A DNA stretch of 64,000 bases, taken from the NCBI RefSeq assembly GCF_000012985.1, contig NC_007645.1, forward strand, positions 6,437,001 to 6,501,000, in the 5' to 3' direction. The stretch is from Hahella chejuensis KCTC 2396. Its GTDB lineage: Bacteria; Pseudomonadota; Gammaproteobacteria; Pseudomonadales; Oleiphilaceae. The translations under genes were made by a program, and so were the position numbers. This document shows, one piece after another, positions 1 through 8,310 of this stretch. The notes below the pieces were generated by a model. That model was not told the origin of the DNA and did not search any database. It saw only the letters and a list, made by a program, of their open reading frames with translations. Every line of letters begins with the position of its first letter. The stretch's first letter is position 1.

Positions 1-39
1 CATATCACTCTTCGCTCTCATCCGTTTCCGGAGTCACTC

Positions 40-1665
40 ATGCAATGGTTATCCAGAAGTTTGTTTAATCAGCTGTTAGCGGTCGTCGCCTTGAGCGGAC
101 TGTTGACGCTGGCGGCAGGCATTTTCAGCGCCCTCTCCAATGAGCGTCGCATCAGCGAGCTGGAATTGTCCCTCGCCAGAAATGGAGATCTACTGCAGGA
201 AGCGAATGAGTCCGTGGCCTTGTTTAAAATTCAAGTGCAGGAGTGGAAAAACGTGCTGTTGCGGGGCAACAATCCGGATAACTTGAAAAAGTACTGGGAC
301 CGCTTTGTGGAGACGGAGTCCAAGGTTCAGGAAAAGGTTGCGGCCATCCGCCCGCTATTGCCGGAAGACTCAATGAAATCGATCCTGGATCAGTTTATAA
401 ACCGGCACAAGATCATGGGCCAGGCATATCGGGAAGGCTTTGCGGAGTTTAAGAGCGCAGGCTTTAATCCGCAGGCCGGCGATAACGCTGTATCCGGCAT
501 CGACAGAGAGCCCACCAAGCTTTTGCAGGATCTGGCGGACAGCCTGAAGGCGCATGTAACAGAGTCTTACAAACAAGCTCATACTGAATTCAGCAGCAGT
601 TTCGCCTTCTGGAGCCTCGTTCTGGCTGCGGTGACGCTGGCGTCGGCGGTAATCGTGCTGACCCTGATCAATGTGCGCATCGTGCGCCCTACCCGCACCA
701 TCATCGACAAAATCACCAAACTCAGCCACGGCGAGCTGGGTCATGATTTCTCTTCCGACCGACAGGATGAGCTGGGAAGACTGGCCAATTCCGCCGCCGA
801 GTTACAGACATTCCTCAGCGATTTCGCCACCGCCATGGACAAAACGGCGGTGGACCTCAGTGAAAACATCACTATCATTACTCGCGCTGCGGACGATATC
901 GTTAACTGCTCTCAAGACTCCAACGGTCGCACTATTCATGTCGCCACCGCGATGCAGGAGATGACCGCAGCCTCGCAACAAGTCGCCGAGAACGCCAGCA
1001 ATGCAGCGGAAGTGGCCCATGAAACAGATGTCGCGGCGAAAGACGGTATGGATGCGATGAAGCGCGCCAACGACGCCATCAAACGTCTGTCGCAGCAAGT
1101 ATCGAGCAGCTCGGATACGGTGAAGAAGCTGGCGGAGGACACCAAAAACGTGGGCACCGTGCTAAACGTGATCCGTGGCATCGCCGAACAAACCAACCTC
1201 TTAGCCCTGAACGCCGCCATTGAAGCAGCCCGCGCGGGTGAGCAGGGACGCGGCTTCGCGGTGGTGGCGGATGAAGTACGCTCGCTGGCGCAGAAAACCC
1301 AGAACTCCACAGCGGAGATAGAGTCCATCATAGACAGTGTGCAAAACGGCGCTAAAAATACCGTATCCGTTATGGAGGCCAGTAATCGCATCACCGATGA
1401 GTGCAGCGGTTATTTCGCCAGCGCCTCGGAGAAACTCTCTTCCATCAGCGAAGCCATCGCCAAAGTAAACGCCTTGAATACTGAAGTGGCCACCGCTTCC
1501 GACGAGCAATTGTCGGTCTCTGAGGATATCGCCAAGAATCTGGAGGAAGTGTCGGAACTGACGGATGAGTCCGCACGCAACGCCACATCAGCCAAAGATA
1601 AGATCGGCCGTCTGAGCCATCTCGCCGAACGCGCCTCTGAGCTGTCATCCCGCCTGCGGCGCTAA
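40..1665 (+). CDS. methyl-accepting chemotaxis protein
   Basis: Transmembrane chemoreceptor that passes a periplasmic or membrane signal to the CheA/CheW array. The 541 residues show the classical layout. A first membrane segment lies at about residues 10-31, a periplasmic sensor of about 155 residues follows, and a second membrane segment lies at about 188-211. A HAMP linker comes next, then a long alpha-helical cytoplasmic domain. The conserved hairpin tip is at about 380-420 and contains [19 protein letters not shown] and [12 protein letters not shown]. The start ATG is preceded by GGAG with 6 bases of spacing. No C-terminal CheR-binding pentapeptide is visible. The sensor domain is not one I recognise, so the ligand is unknown. 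It stands alone, with no che genes beside it. Confidence 0.96.
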   Translation: MQWLSRSLFNQLLAVVALSGLLTLAAGIFSALSNERRISELELSLARNGDLLQEANESVALFKIQVQEWKNVLLRGNNPDNLKKYWDRFVETESKVQEKVAAIRPLLPEDSMKSILDQFINRHKIMGQAYREGFAEFKSAGFNPQAGDNAVSGIDREPTKLLQDLADSLKAHVTESYKQAHTEFSSSFAFWSLVLAAVTLASAVIVLTLINVRIVRPTRTIIDKITKLSHGELGHDFSSDRQDELGRLANSAAELQTFLSDFATAMDKTAVDLSENITIITRAADDIVNCSQDSNGRTIHVATAMQEMTAASQQVAENASNAAEVAHETDVAAKDGMDAMKRANDAIKRLSQQVSSSSDTVKKLAEDTKNVGTVLNVIRGIAEQTNLLALNAAIEAARAGEQGRGFAVVADEVRSLAQKTQNSTAEIESIIDSVQNGAKNTVSVMEASNRITDECSGYFASASEKLSSISEAIAKVNALNTEVATASDEQLSVSEDIAKNLEEVSELTDESARNATSAKDKIGRLSHLAERASELSSRLRR

Positions 1666-1728
1666 GTCCGATCTCTTTTGCAATGCCCCTAAGACCAGGG
1701 AAGGTTTACGGCGAACTTTCTTCAGGGC

Positions 1729-1761
1729 AAAAAAAACCCTCTTAACATAACGCTAAGAGGG
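1729..1761 (-). terminator. intrinsic terminator of the PEP-CTERM micro-ORF
   Basis: Perfect 8-bp stem (1737-1744 with 1754-1761) around a 9-base loop. On the minus strand it is followed by a run of eight T. It lies about 20 bases past the stop codon of the 35-codon minus-strand ORF and is oriented to end that transcript, not the chemoreceptor transcript. Confidence 0.8.
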
Positions 1762-1780
1762 GTATTCACCGCCAATGAAT

Positions 1781-1888
1781 TTAACCGTGTTTCTTGGATT
1801 TCATACTCCGATAGAGGATGATCGCCAAGAGCGCTATACCATACAGAGCCAACGTCGCAGGCTCGGGAACAGTTACTATCGGAGGCAT
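1781..1888 (-). CDS. 35-residue PEP-CTERM micropeptide
   Basis: A very short ORF whose product is almost entirely a PEP-CTERM sorting signal. VPEPATLALYGIALL begins at residue 7, followed by an isoleucine/leucine-rich membrane segment, and the peptide ends in the basic tail RSMKSKKHG. In known PEP-CTERM proteins this module is the C-terminal tag recognised by exosortase and is preceded by a large secreted domain. Here there is none: the same frame has a TGA two codons upstream of the ATG. The ORF has its own plausible ribosome site (GGGAG about 9 bases before ATG) and a strong terminator just after it. It could be a genuine micro-gene or the surviving 3' end of a deleted PEP-CTERM gene. No exosortase gene is in the window. 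I saw no signal peptide. Confidence 0.55.
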   Translation of the reverse strand: MPPIVTVPEPATLALYGIALLAIILYRSMKSKKHG

Positions 1889-2227
1889 ACTTCATTCTCC
1901 CAACTGTCTGTATAACACTATTGCCCCATATACTGCACAGCCGAGGCCACAAAAATAAAATCATTTTAATAACAATGAGTTAATAACAATAAAAAGAAAG
2001 GTGAACTGGGTCACATGAGAATTTCGGGAAAAAAAGTCGCGAATGAGCCATCAACTGTAAAAATTACTGACTAGAGGTAACCGATTGGTCAGCTTTAAAT
2101 CACTTTTTCACTTGAATTTGCCTTCTCCCCCTCCGCCGCACCAGACAACAGCGTAAGCCCATCGGCCTAGCCCTATAGACAAAGCCAGCTTGTTAACAGC
2201 CTTTTGTCCTATGCCCGAAATACGCGT

Positions 2228-2254
2228 AAAAAAAATGGACGCTTGGCGTCCATT
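2228..2254 (-). terminator. intrinsic terminator of the M23 peptidase gene
   Basis: Perfect 9-bp stem (2234-2242 with 2246-2254) and a 3-base loop, followed on the minus strand by a run of T. It lies about 50 bases beyond the peptidase stop codon. The rest of 1889-2306 shows no gene I can support. Confidence 0.85.
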
Positions 2255-2306
2255 CTTATATTGCATCAATGTTGACGCGTCATATATTCCGACAGGGATT
2301 AGGTCT

Positions 2307-3200
2307 TTACCAGCCAACCATTCGAGTTCTCTCCCTAATGGGATAGTCATTCCCCTCCGCGTCCTGCATGCGAAAGCGCAACGACTGCAAATCCAGTCCG
2401 ACATTTCTGCGCACGACAAAGTGCAAATGCGGCCCGGTAGAAAAACCGGTGCTGCCGGAACGCGCCAGCGCCTGACCGCGCTCCACCCGATCACCAGGAC
2501 GCACCTGTAAACTCCCCTGTAAAATATGCGCGTACATACCCGTAGTGCCATCGTCATGCAGTACCATGACGAAGTTGGCTTTATCCAGAAAATATGCGAA
2601 TGCGGCGCTGCCGATGCTGTAATTCTCCTCCACCGCCATCACCACGCCTCCCCGGGCGGCGTGAATATAACTGCCGACAGGCATGGCGATATCCACCGCA
2701 TAGGTGTTGGGCTCTTCCATATGAGAAAACTGACCGTTGAAGCCCTGGGAAATCATGTAGGACTCGCCACTGGCGAAGGGCGGCGAATAGATAACGGTAT
2801 AATCGGGTTTGGCTTCGGGATCGCCGGGGATGTAATAGTACTGATAATCCACCTGCCCCTGAATCTTGAAGTGACGCGTGGAATCCGCTTCCACCAGGAT
2901 GCTGTCGCGCTGATACTCTCCGGTTTTCCGTATCTGCAGCAGGAATTGCACAGGCCCCCGCCACGGATTCACGGCTGTCAGAATCGTGACGTTGTCCTCT
3001 ATTTTGGAAGTAATGGAGGGTTTGTCCTGAGAATCCCGGGAGGAGGACAACTTCACCTGCTCATGCTTGCCCTGTTGCGGCGCTTTATCGGTGAAATGCC
3101 AACGACCACTGGCGTCTTGATACTTGTAGACGGTCTGCGCCGCACTGGAAAAAGCGCACAAACAGGCTGTCGCCAGAGTAAGGTAACGAAGGTATTTCAA
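2307..3200 (-). CDS. secreted M23 family metallopeptidase with DUF4124 domain
   Basis: Predicted periplasmic peptidoglycan endopeptidase or a LytM-type regulator. I start it at the TTG at 3200, 10 bases after a GGAG, because this puts a good signal peptide at the N-terminus (KYLRYLTLATACLCAFSSAAQ, written without the first residue). An ATG 78 bases further out would bury the signal peptide. Mature residues about 23-60 match DUF4124 (VYKYQDASGRWHFTD), a small wall-associated module. The C-terminal half is the M23 barrel, with YAVDIAMPVGS and the zinc-binding HLHF near residue 258, in the GSTGFSTGPHLHF context typical of active enzymes. It is monocistronic, with its own terminator. Confidence 0.85.
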   Translation of the reverse strand: MKYLRYLTLATACLCAFSSAAQTVYKYQDASGRWHFTDKAPQQGKHEQVKLSSSRDSQDKPSITSKIEDNVTILTAVNPWRGPVQFLLQIRKTGEYQRDSILVEADSTRHFKIQGQVDYQYYYIPGDPEAKPDYTVIYSPPFASGESYMISQGFNGQFSHMEEPNTYAVDIAMPVGSYIHAARGGVVMAVEENYSIGSAAFAYFLDKANFVMVLHDDGTTGMYAHILQGSLQVRPGDRVERGQALARSGSTGFSTGPHLHFVVRRNVGLDLQSLRFRMQDAEGNDYPIRERTRMVGW

Positions 3201-3404
3201 AGGCGCGGGACTCCGGGTAGATAACTGCTTCTGAACGCAATGACAGCTTGAGCTGAGCGTCCTTAGGAAATATACCAATCCTGGGCTTTTCCGTCCTCTA
3301 CCTTGTTCACTTTCGTGCTAAGCTCATTGAAGACGGCGCCGTTTCGCGCCCGGTATTCAGCGGGAGTGCGGGAACCGTCATTTTTTGTTAAATCAGGATT
3401 TTCG

Positions 3405-4196
3405 ATGTTTCAGGATATCAGTTCATTGCTTATCCGGGCGCTTTATATTGGCGACCAGATAGATATTCGTCAGCTAGAAAAAGTAAAAGCCTGCGCCCGC
3501 AATCCACTTACTCTGATGGTGGAGCAGGAAGCCGCCTACGTGACCATCTTCCGCTACGGCGTAGTGGTGATGTTCAACGTCAAGCCTCAGGACGAGGCGG
3601 CGTTGATGCGGGAAATCATGCTGCATACCAAACGGCCGCTGGAAAAACCGGTTGTGGAAGAGTCGGAACTCTCCATCACCACCACGCCGTCAGATACCGT
3701 TGCTGACAACATCATCAGCGTGTTCGCGCCCACCGTGGAGAAACTACAGATTATCGCCGACGTTATGGCGAAATCCGTGATCCTGGAATTCTATGAACTG
3801 GAGGAAAGCCGCAACCTGGAGCGTATCAGTCCTCTTGCGGAATTCCTGCACTCCCAAGGCCGCACCGGCGCCAAGACACAGGAGTTGCTGAAGCAAATCG
3901 GTAAGGTTCTGCTGAATCAGCAGATCATGGTGGGTCGCGTCGAAGTAGGCGAAAAGCCGGACCTGCTGTGGGATTTTCCCGAGCTGGAGCGTTTCTACCT
4001 GCGTCTATCCGATGAGTTTGAAATACGGGAGCGGGACAAGGCGCTGGAGCGTAAAATGGAAATCATTTCGCGCACCTCGCAGACCGTGCTCGACATCATT
4101 ACCGCCAAGCGCAGTCTGCGAGTAGAGTGGTATATCGTCATCCTGATCGTCTTTGAGATACTGCTGACGCTCTACGAGATGTTTTTCACTCATTAG
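3405..4196 (+). CDS. RMD1/DUF155 family protein
   Basis: Member of the RMD1/YagE (DUF155) family, related to yeast Rmd1 and human RMND1. No biochemical activity is firmly assigned in bacteria. Features seen are the family core (ALYIGDQIDIRQLE, then VTIFRYGVVVMFNV) and a near-C-terminal membrane segment at about residues 239-259 preceded by a basic stretch, so it is probably tail-anchored in the inner membrane. I use the ATG at 3405, which has AGGA 7 bases upstream. An upstream ATG at 3303 would add 34 residues without family resemblance. Length is 263 residues, normal for the family. Confidence 0.85.
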   Translation: MFQDISSLLIRALYIGDQIDIRQLEKVKACARNPLTLMVEQEAAYVTIFRYGVVVMFNVKPQDEAALMREIMLHTKRPLEKPVVEESELSITTTPSDTVADNIISVFAPTVEKLQIIADVMAKSVILEFYELEESRNLERISPLAEFLHSQGRTGAKTQELLKQIGKVLLNQQIMVGRVEVGEKPDLLWDFPELERFYLRLSDEFEIRERDKALERKMEIISRTSQTVLDIITAKRSLRVEWYIVILIVFEILLTLYEMFFTH

Positions 4197-4207
4197 TTCG
4201 TCGAATG

Positions 4208-4229
4208 CGGGGCCTCTCGGGCCCCGTTT
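4208..4229 (+). terminator. GC-rich hairpin after the RMD1 gene
   Basis: Seven-base-pair stem (4208-4214 with 4220-4226), a 5-base loop and a short TTTC run. It lies between the converging RMD1 and egtD genes. The T tract is poor, so efficiency is uncertain. Confidence 0.5.
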
Positions 4230-4230
4230 C

Positions 4231-5211
4231 TCAATCCGTCATTCTGACGCCGCCCTCATACTGCAGCAAATGCATGCTGTACATATCGTCCTCCGCCAGC
4301 CATACCCGGCGCGACTGCCAGCCAGCGGAAGCCGCCAGGTTCTGAAAGCGCTCCACGGTGTACTTGTGAGAGTTTTCAGTATGGATGGTTTCGTCTTTCG
4401 ACAAATGGAAGTACTTGCCGCCGACAGCGATAAACTGGTCGCACAGACTGCGCAAGTGCATCTCTATACGGCTTTTCACTTCATTGAACCGGGCTTCATG
4501 GGCAAACTGCTGCAGCGTCAGCTCTGCTCCCAGCTCCTGCTGCATTCGCCGTAACAGATTGAGATTGAACTCTCGCGTCACGCCACTGGCGTCATCGTAG
4601 GCGCGCAATAGAATGCGGCGGTCTTTCAGGGTATCCACGCCAACCAGCAAATACCCACCCTCTCCAAGTGTGCGGCCCACTCGATACAGGAAGCGCCGCG
4701 CGTCCTTCGCCTCCAGGTTGCCGATGGTGGAGCCGGGAAAAAAGCCCATGCGCGGCGCAGTGGTTTCCGGCAGCGGTTGCGCTTCCATGAAGTCGCCTAC
4801 CACTGGCGTCACTTTCAATGCCGGATAACGCCTGCTCAGATTTTTTACGCTCTCCAACAAAAACGCTTTTGAGACGTCTATGGCGACGAATCCATCGACC
4901 TGGGGATGTGCATCCAGCAGTCGCTGCACCTTCTCACAGTTTCCGCAACCAAACTCCACAATCTGTCCGATATGCGGAAGTCTCTGCGCCATTTCCCTGG
5001 CCACGTAATCAATCATGCCCATTTCCGTGCGAGTCAGATAATACTCGTCCACTTCGCATATCTGCTCGAACAGCTCCGAACCGCGCTGGTCGTAAAAGTA
5101 TTTACACGGCAGCGTTTTCGGCCAGCCGGACAGGCCTTGCACCACGTCCGCTAAAAACGCCTCATCAATGACTTCGTCTTCACATAGTTCCTTAATGACT
5201 GGTTCAATCAT
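4231..5211 (-). CDS. egtD: L-histidine N(alpha)-methyltransferase EgtD
   Basis: SAM-dependent enzyme that trimethylates the histidine amino group to hercynine, the first step of ergothioneine synthesis. The 326-residue length is typical. Visible family marks are LPCKYFYDQRGSELFEQIC near the N-terminus, the SAM-binding VEFGCGN at about residue 85 and FFPGSTIGN in the middle. It overlaps the end of egtB by 8 bases, so the two are translationally coupled. With the sulfoxide synthase EgtB next door, the function is well supported. No EgtE lyase or EgtC hydrolase is adjacent, so the last C-S lyase step must be encoded elsewhere. Confidence 0.93.
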   Translation of the reverse strand: MIEPVIKELCEDEVIDEAFLADVVQGLSGWPKTLPCKYFYDQRGSELFEQICEVDEYYLTRTEMGMIDYVAREMAQRLPHIGQIVEFGCGNCEKVQRLLDAHPQVDGFVAIDVSKAFLLESVKNLSRRYPALKVTPVVGDFMEAQPLPETTAPRMGFFPGSTIGNLEAKDARRFLYRVGRTLGEGGYLLVGVDTLKDRRILLRAYDDASGVTREFNLNLLRRMQQELGAELTLQQFAHEARFNEVKSRIEMHLRSLCDQFIAVGGKYFHLSKDETIHTENSHKYTVERFQNLAASAGWQSRRVWLAEDDMYSMHLLQYEGGVRMTD

Positions 5212-6499
5212 CTCGCGCCAACCTCACTCCTGTCGCCTGCCAACGTTGATGGGGATAAAAGAAATTGCGATAGCTGGCCCGCAACAACCGCCGCGGAGAG
5301 GTAAAGGCGCCTCCGCGCAACACAAACTGACCACACATAAACTTGCCGTTATATTCTCCCAGGGCTCCCTCCAAAGGTCTGAAGCCCGGGTACGGGGAAT
5401 AGGCGCTCTGCGTCCATTCCCACACATTGCCGAACATATCCGCCAGGGCCTGTCCTTCCAGGGGCCGACTAACAGAGGGAGTCCAGCGCCCCTGTTCCAT
5501 AAAATGGCCTGGCAAGACGCCCCCTGGCTCCCCTTCTTTGGCTATGCCCGCCAGGAAACTGCGAGCCGCGATCTCCCACTCGGCCTCATTGGGTAAACGC
5601 GCCTGAGCCCAGCGGGCGTATGCGTCCGCTTCAAAATAGTTCACATGGCACACCGACTCGTCCAGATTAAGAGGCGCCAGACCATGAGGAGTAAAACGCA
5701 GCCAGCCGCCGTCGCGCTTAATCCAGTAAAGGGGCGCGCGCCAGTCTTCCTGCATCCGCGCCGCCCAGCCGTCAGAAAGCCATAGTTTAGGGTCCTCATA
5801 GCCGCCGGCGTCCATAAAGGCCAGCCACTCGCCATTGGTCACAGGCCTGGAGGCGAGACGAAAGGGCGCCTGGAACACCTTGTGACGGGGACCTTCGCAG
5901 TCGTAACTGAAACCTTTGCCAAGCGCGCCGATTTCAAATAAACCGCCATCGCTGTCAAACCATTCAAGAGGGACGGCGGACTTGGATTCAGTATCAGAAG
6001 GAAGCGGCGGCTTCCAGGCGGGATAGGCGGGGTTAAAACTGAGAGCGTGCAGCATGTCGGTGATCATGAGTTCCTGATGCTGCATCTCATGATGCAGACC
6101 CAGTTCGACTCGCTGTAGTAGTTGCGGGTCCGGGTCAGGCTTGTTCAACAGGGCGAGGATATGACGATCGACATGCTTACGATACGCCAGCGCCTCTTCC
6201 AGAGACGGCCGGCTCAACATGCCTCGTCGAGCCCGGGGATGCCTCTCCCCCAACGCTTCGTAATAGGAATTGAAGTAATAGCGAAAGCCGTCGTTCATAC
6301 GTTCATAACCGTTCATGAACGGGGCGAGAATCAGTTCTTCGAAAAACCAGCTTGTGTGGGCGAGATGCCACTTGATAGGACTGGCGTCGTTCATGGACTG
6401 CAGCAGCATATCCTCAACGCTTAATCCCTGGATCAGCTCATGGGAGGCGCCTCTGACGGCCGAAAAAAATTCAGCCAGAGTCTCCTTCGTCACCGCCAT
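5204..6499 (-). CDS. egtB: ergothioneine biosynthesis sulfoxide synthase EgtB
   Basis: Non-heme iron enzyme joining hercynine to a thiol (gamma-glutamylcysteine or cysteine) with oxygen to form the sulfoxide precursor of ergothioneine. The N-terminal half is a DinB-like domain whose iron ligands are visible: one His in the PIKWHLAHTSWFFEE region and two in HHEMQHQE at about residue 133. The C-terminal half is an FGE-sulfatase fold, with GNVWEWTQSAY and LRGGAFTSPRRLLR. Length (431) fits. It is the first gene of the two-gene egtB-egtD operon. The ATG at 6499 opens directly on family sequence. Whether gamma-glutamylcysteine or cysteine is the thiol donor cannot be told from what I can see. Confidence 0.93.
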   Translation of the reverse strand: MAVTKETLAEFFSAVRGASHELIQGLSVEDMLLQSMNDASPIKWHLAHTSWFFEELILAPFMNGYERMNDGFRYYFNSYYEALGERHPRARRGMLSRPSLEEALAYRKHVDRHILALLNKPDPDPQLLQRVELGLHHEMQHQELMITDMLHALSFNPAYPAWKPPLPSDTESKSAVPLEWFDSDGGLFEIGALGKGFSYDCEGPRHKVFQAPFRLASRPVTNGEWLAFMDAGGYEDPKLWLSDGWAARMQEDWRAPLYWIKRDGGWLRFTPHGLAPLNLDESVCHVNYFEADAYARWAQARLPNEAEWEIAARSFLAGIAKEGEPGGVLPGHFMEQGRWTPSVSRPLEGQALADMFGNVWEWTQSAYSPYPGFRPLEGALGEYNGKFMCGQFVLRGGAFTSPRRLLRASYRNFFYPHQRWQATGVRLARDD

Positions 6500-6921
6500 A
6501 GGTTCTATTCCTTGTTCTTGATGGGGTTTGACGTAGGCTGCCCGAACGGCGGATCAGAAGACGGCTGGCGCCGTCTGGTTCACAGCGGAAGTTCGGGTAC
6601 TGCGAGCTCTCACATCACCATAGCAGACAAATTTCACAAATGCCTGATCAATTAACGCTCTCCCGGAGGACGACTATAATTGGCCGCCATAGCCCATGGG
6701 GCCCGGGCTTGCAGGCCCTGACGCCTTTAAAATTCAATGCATCCAGTAGGAACCCAGGCGCCATTTTCAATCTCCCTGCTTCGGCGTTTATACCTGCACG
6801 CCCCGTGAAACAGTACTTTTTATAGCCAATAAGTCTAACAATAGATCAAAAAACAACCTAACCTTAAAATAGGTTCTTATGCCCATTTCCTCGTAGTCCA
6901 AGCAGTAAGAGGTAGCAGGCT
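6500..6921. other. intergenic region between divergent egtB and a DUF6316 gene
   Basis: About 420 bases with no supportable ORF. It must carry the outward promoters of egtB (minus) and the small plus-strand gene at 6922. I see two modest hairpins, one GC-rich near 6560 (GACGGC pairing with GCCGTC) and one AT-rich near 6855 (AACCTA pairing with TAGGTT), but nothing diagnostic. Confidence 0.4.
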
Positions 6922-7116
6922 ATGAAAGTACGCGCAGGCGAAGCCGACCGTTCCTGGTTCCGTAGTGAGCGATTCATCCATACTTCCGACGGGTGGTATT
7001 TCATGACTCGAGAAAACACCCAGGAAGGCCCTTACCGATCCATCACCGAAGCTGAAAACGAACTGGCCATGTATATCCGCATGACCATTCAGGCAGACCA
7101 GTTCTCCAACGCCTGA
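6922..7116 (+). CDS. small DUF6316-like protein
   Basis: A 64-residue soluble protein resembling the small gammaproteobacterial family DUF6316. The marks are DRSWFRSERF, then a GWYFMTRENTQEGPY core and a C-terminal helix carrying EAENELAMYI. No function is known. The start ATG follows AAGAGG at a workable distance. There are no signal peptide, cysteines or membrane segments. It is monocistronic. Family assignment is from memory of the WYF-TRE-TQEGP pattern. Confidence 0.7.
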   Translation: MKVRAGEADRSWFRSERFIHTSDGWYFMTRENTQEGPYRSITEAENELAMYIRMTIQADQFSNA

Positions 7117-7296
7117 ACCTGCTTTCGCGCATCTTCCCCACTATCCTGCCGCGCCTGTGTGACAGAACCATGTCCCTGGCCAGGTCATTGTGGCGCGGGT
7201 ATCATTTTGCCGCCGGATCGCCAATAATCTGCACCATGATCATGTCGGCGCGAGGCCGGCGTCCGCGCGAATTGAATACCTACCGGAATTGCCCCA

Positions 7297-7752
7297 ATGT
7301 CTGCTTCTTTACAATGGATTCTTATTTTGGTCGGTGTGGCCGCTTGTCTGTTTCTGGGATTTTTTATCCGCCGCCAGCTCCATGTTTTACGGGAACACCG
7401 CCGACTGGAAGCGGAGCAGCAAAGCCGCACTGCGGCGAATCGCGCCCGCGCTATCGAAAGCATCACAGTGCTGGCCCGCTGCATCCTGTCTGATCAGGTG
7501 GAACTGTCCGAAGGCAGCATCCGCATAAAAGTATTGCTCGACGCCGTCGACCCCAGCCTGCATGAACAGGAGCCCTACGCCATCTTCAGTAAGATCTACA
7601 AAGAAACCGAGCACATGCCCACACATGGCGCCCGTAAGGCAGTGGACAAACGCTTTCTATTCAAGCTGGACAAACAACGCTGGGACCTGGAGGAAAAGTA
7701 CCGAGAGCAGATTATCAGTGCTTCCAGGGCGATTCTGGAGCACTCATTCTGA
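7297..7752 (+). CDS. DUF2489 domain-containing membrane-anchored protein
   Basis: A 151-residue protein with one N-terminal membrane anchor (about residues 6-26, LQWILILVGVAACLFLGFFI) followed by a basic, coiled, cytoplasm-facing region. The layout and the RAIESITVLARCILSDQVE region fit DUF2489, a conserved gammaproteobacterial family of unknown function. Start ATG at 7297. Its downstream side faces the convergent 83-residue orphan gene, with a hairpin between them. Confidence 0.75.
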   Translation: MSASLQWILILVGVAACLFLGFFIRRQLHVLREHRRLEAEQQSRTAANRARAIESITVLARCILSDQVELSEGSIRIKVLLDAVDPSLHEQEPYAIFSKIYKETEHMPTHGARKAVDKRFLFKLDKQRWDLEEKYREQIISASRAILEHSF

Positions 7753-7767
7753 AGACAGCCGTCCTTC

Positions 7768-7791
7768 AATAAAAGCCCCGCAGGACGGGGC
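7768..7791 (-). terminator. intrinsic terminator of the 83-residue orphan
   Basis: Stem GCCCCG (7775-7780) with CGGGGC (7786-7791). On the minus strand it is followed by TTTTATT, so it mainly serves the minus-strand gene ending at 7827. On the plus strand it has no T run. Confidence 0.75.
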
Positions 7792-7826
7792 AAAAGGACT
7801 AAAGTCTCTGGGGTTTACACTAAGAA

Positions 7827-8078
7827 TTAATTCCAGAGCTTCGGAGGAACCACGCCTCGGGACACAAGTTCTTTAATCAGTTCCGGCTCCAGTTCATGCG
7901 CGAACTTGCGGAAATATTTCTGGATAATGATGTCTGACGATTGCGATGACTTGGTAATAAGCTCCATGCGCGAACTTTCTTCAGAAAGCCGGTACCGTTC
8001 ACCGAATCGACGGCGGAACTGATACTCCAACTGCTGCAAGTGATAAATGCTGGCTTGATTGAAAATAAGCGCGCCCAT
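7827..8078 (-). CDS. hypothetical protein, 83 residues
   Basis: I do not recognise this family. The start at 8078 is fixed by a strong Shine-Dalgarno (AGGAGGG, 5 bases before ATG). An ATG 30 bases upstream lacks one. The product is soluble, helical and basic in its first half (YHLQQLEYQFRRRFGERYRL) and acidic at the C-terminus, ending in GVVPPKLWN. There are no membrane segments or cysteines. It is monocistronic, with its own terminator. About 155 bases upstream is a near-perfect CRP-type palindrome over a plausible promoter, so it may be under cAMP or nutrient control. Confidence 0.7.
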   Translation of the reverse strand: MGALIFNQASIYHLQQLEYQFRRRFGERYRLSEESSRMELITKSSQSSDIIIQKYFRKFAHELEPELIKELVSRGVVPPKLWN

Positions 8079-8208
8079 GACAGCCCTCCTGTCGGTAAAG
8101 TTTATCAAGCGCCTTCAGTAATGGGTTATTGCGTCCGTTCGACGGCCTTGATTGGTGGCCTTGGGAACGGATCGGTTGGTTGATGGTTCTTAAAGAGCTT
8201 ACAACTTA

Positions 8209-8248
8209 ACTATAGACACAGTTTCGAAATAATGTGAAACCTGTCACA
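8209..8248 (-). promoter_or_regulatory. putative CRP/Vfr-type site overlapping a promoter
   Basis: The palindrome at 8233-8248 is TGTGA-N6-TCACA, an exact match to CRP consensus half-sites, and it extends to a 9-bp inverted repeat (8228-8236 with 8245-8253). On the minus strand a TATAGT -10 lies at 8214-8209, with TTCACA 18 bases upstream overlapping the palindrome. The site sits near -40, the geometry of class II CRP activation. The target would be the 83-residue gene starting at 8078. The same repeat could alternatively form a hairpin ahead of T-rich sequence on the plus strand. Confidence 0.5.
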
Positions 8249-8310
8249 TTATTTTTTAATTCCCGCTAACACAAAGTAACCACGAAGGGGAGCTTAATCC
8301 TGGAAACGGA

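Noticed and set aside
1722-1964. 80-codon minus-strand ORF overlapping the PEP-CTERM micro-ORF
   Set aside because: It reads through the terminator hairpin in another frame and has no recognisable sequence. The 35-codon frame has the sorting signal, a ribosome site and a stop before the hairpin.
2526-3224. 232-codon plus-strand ORF opposite the M23 peptidase
   Set aside because: Antisense shadow. The minus strand has a signal peptide, DUF4124 and HLHF motifs and a matching terminator.
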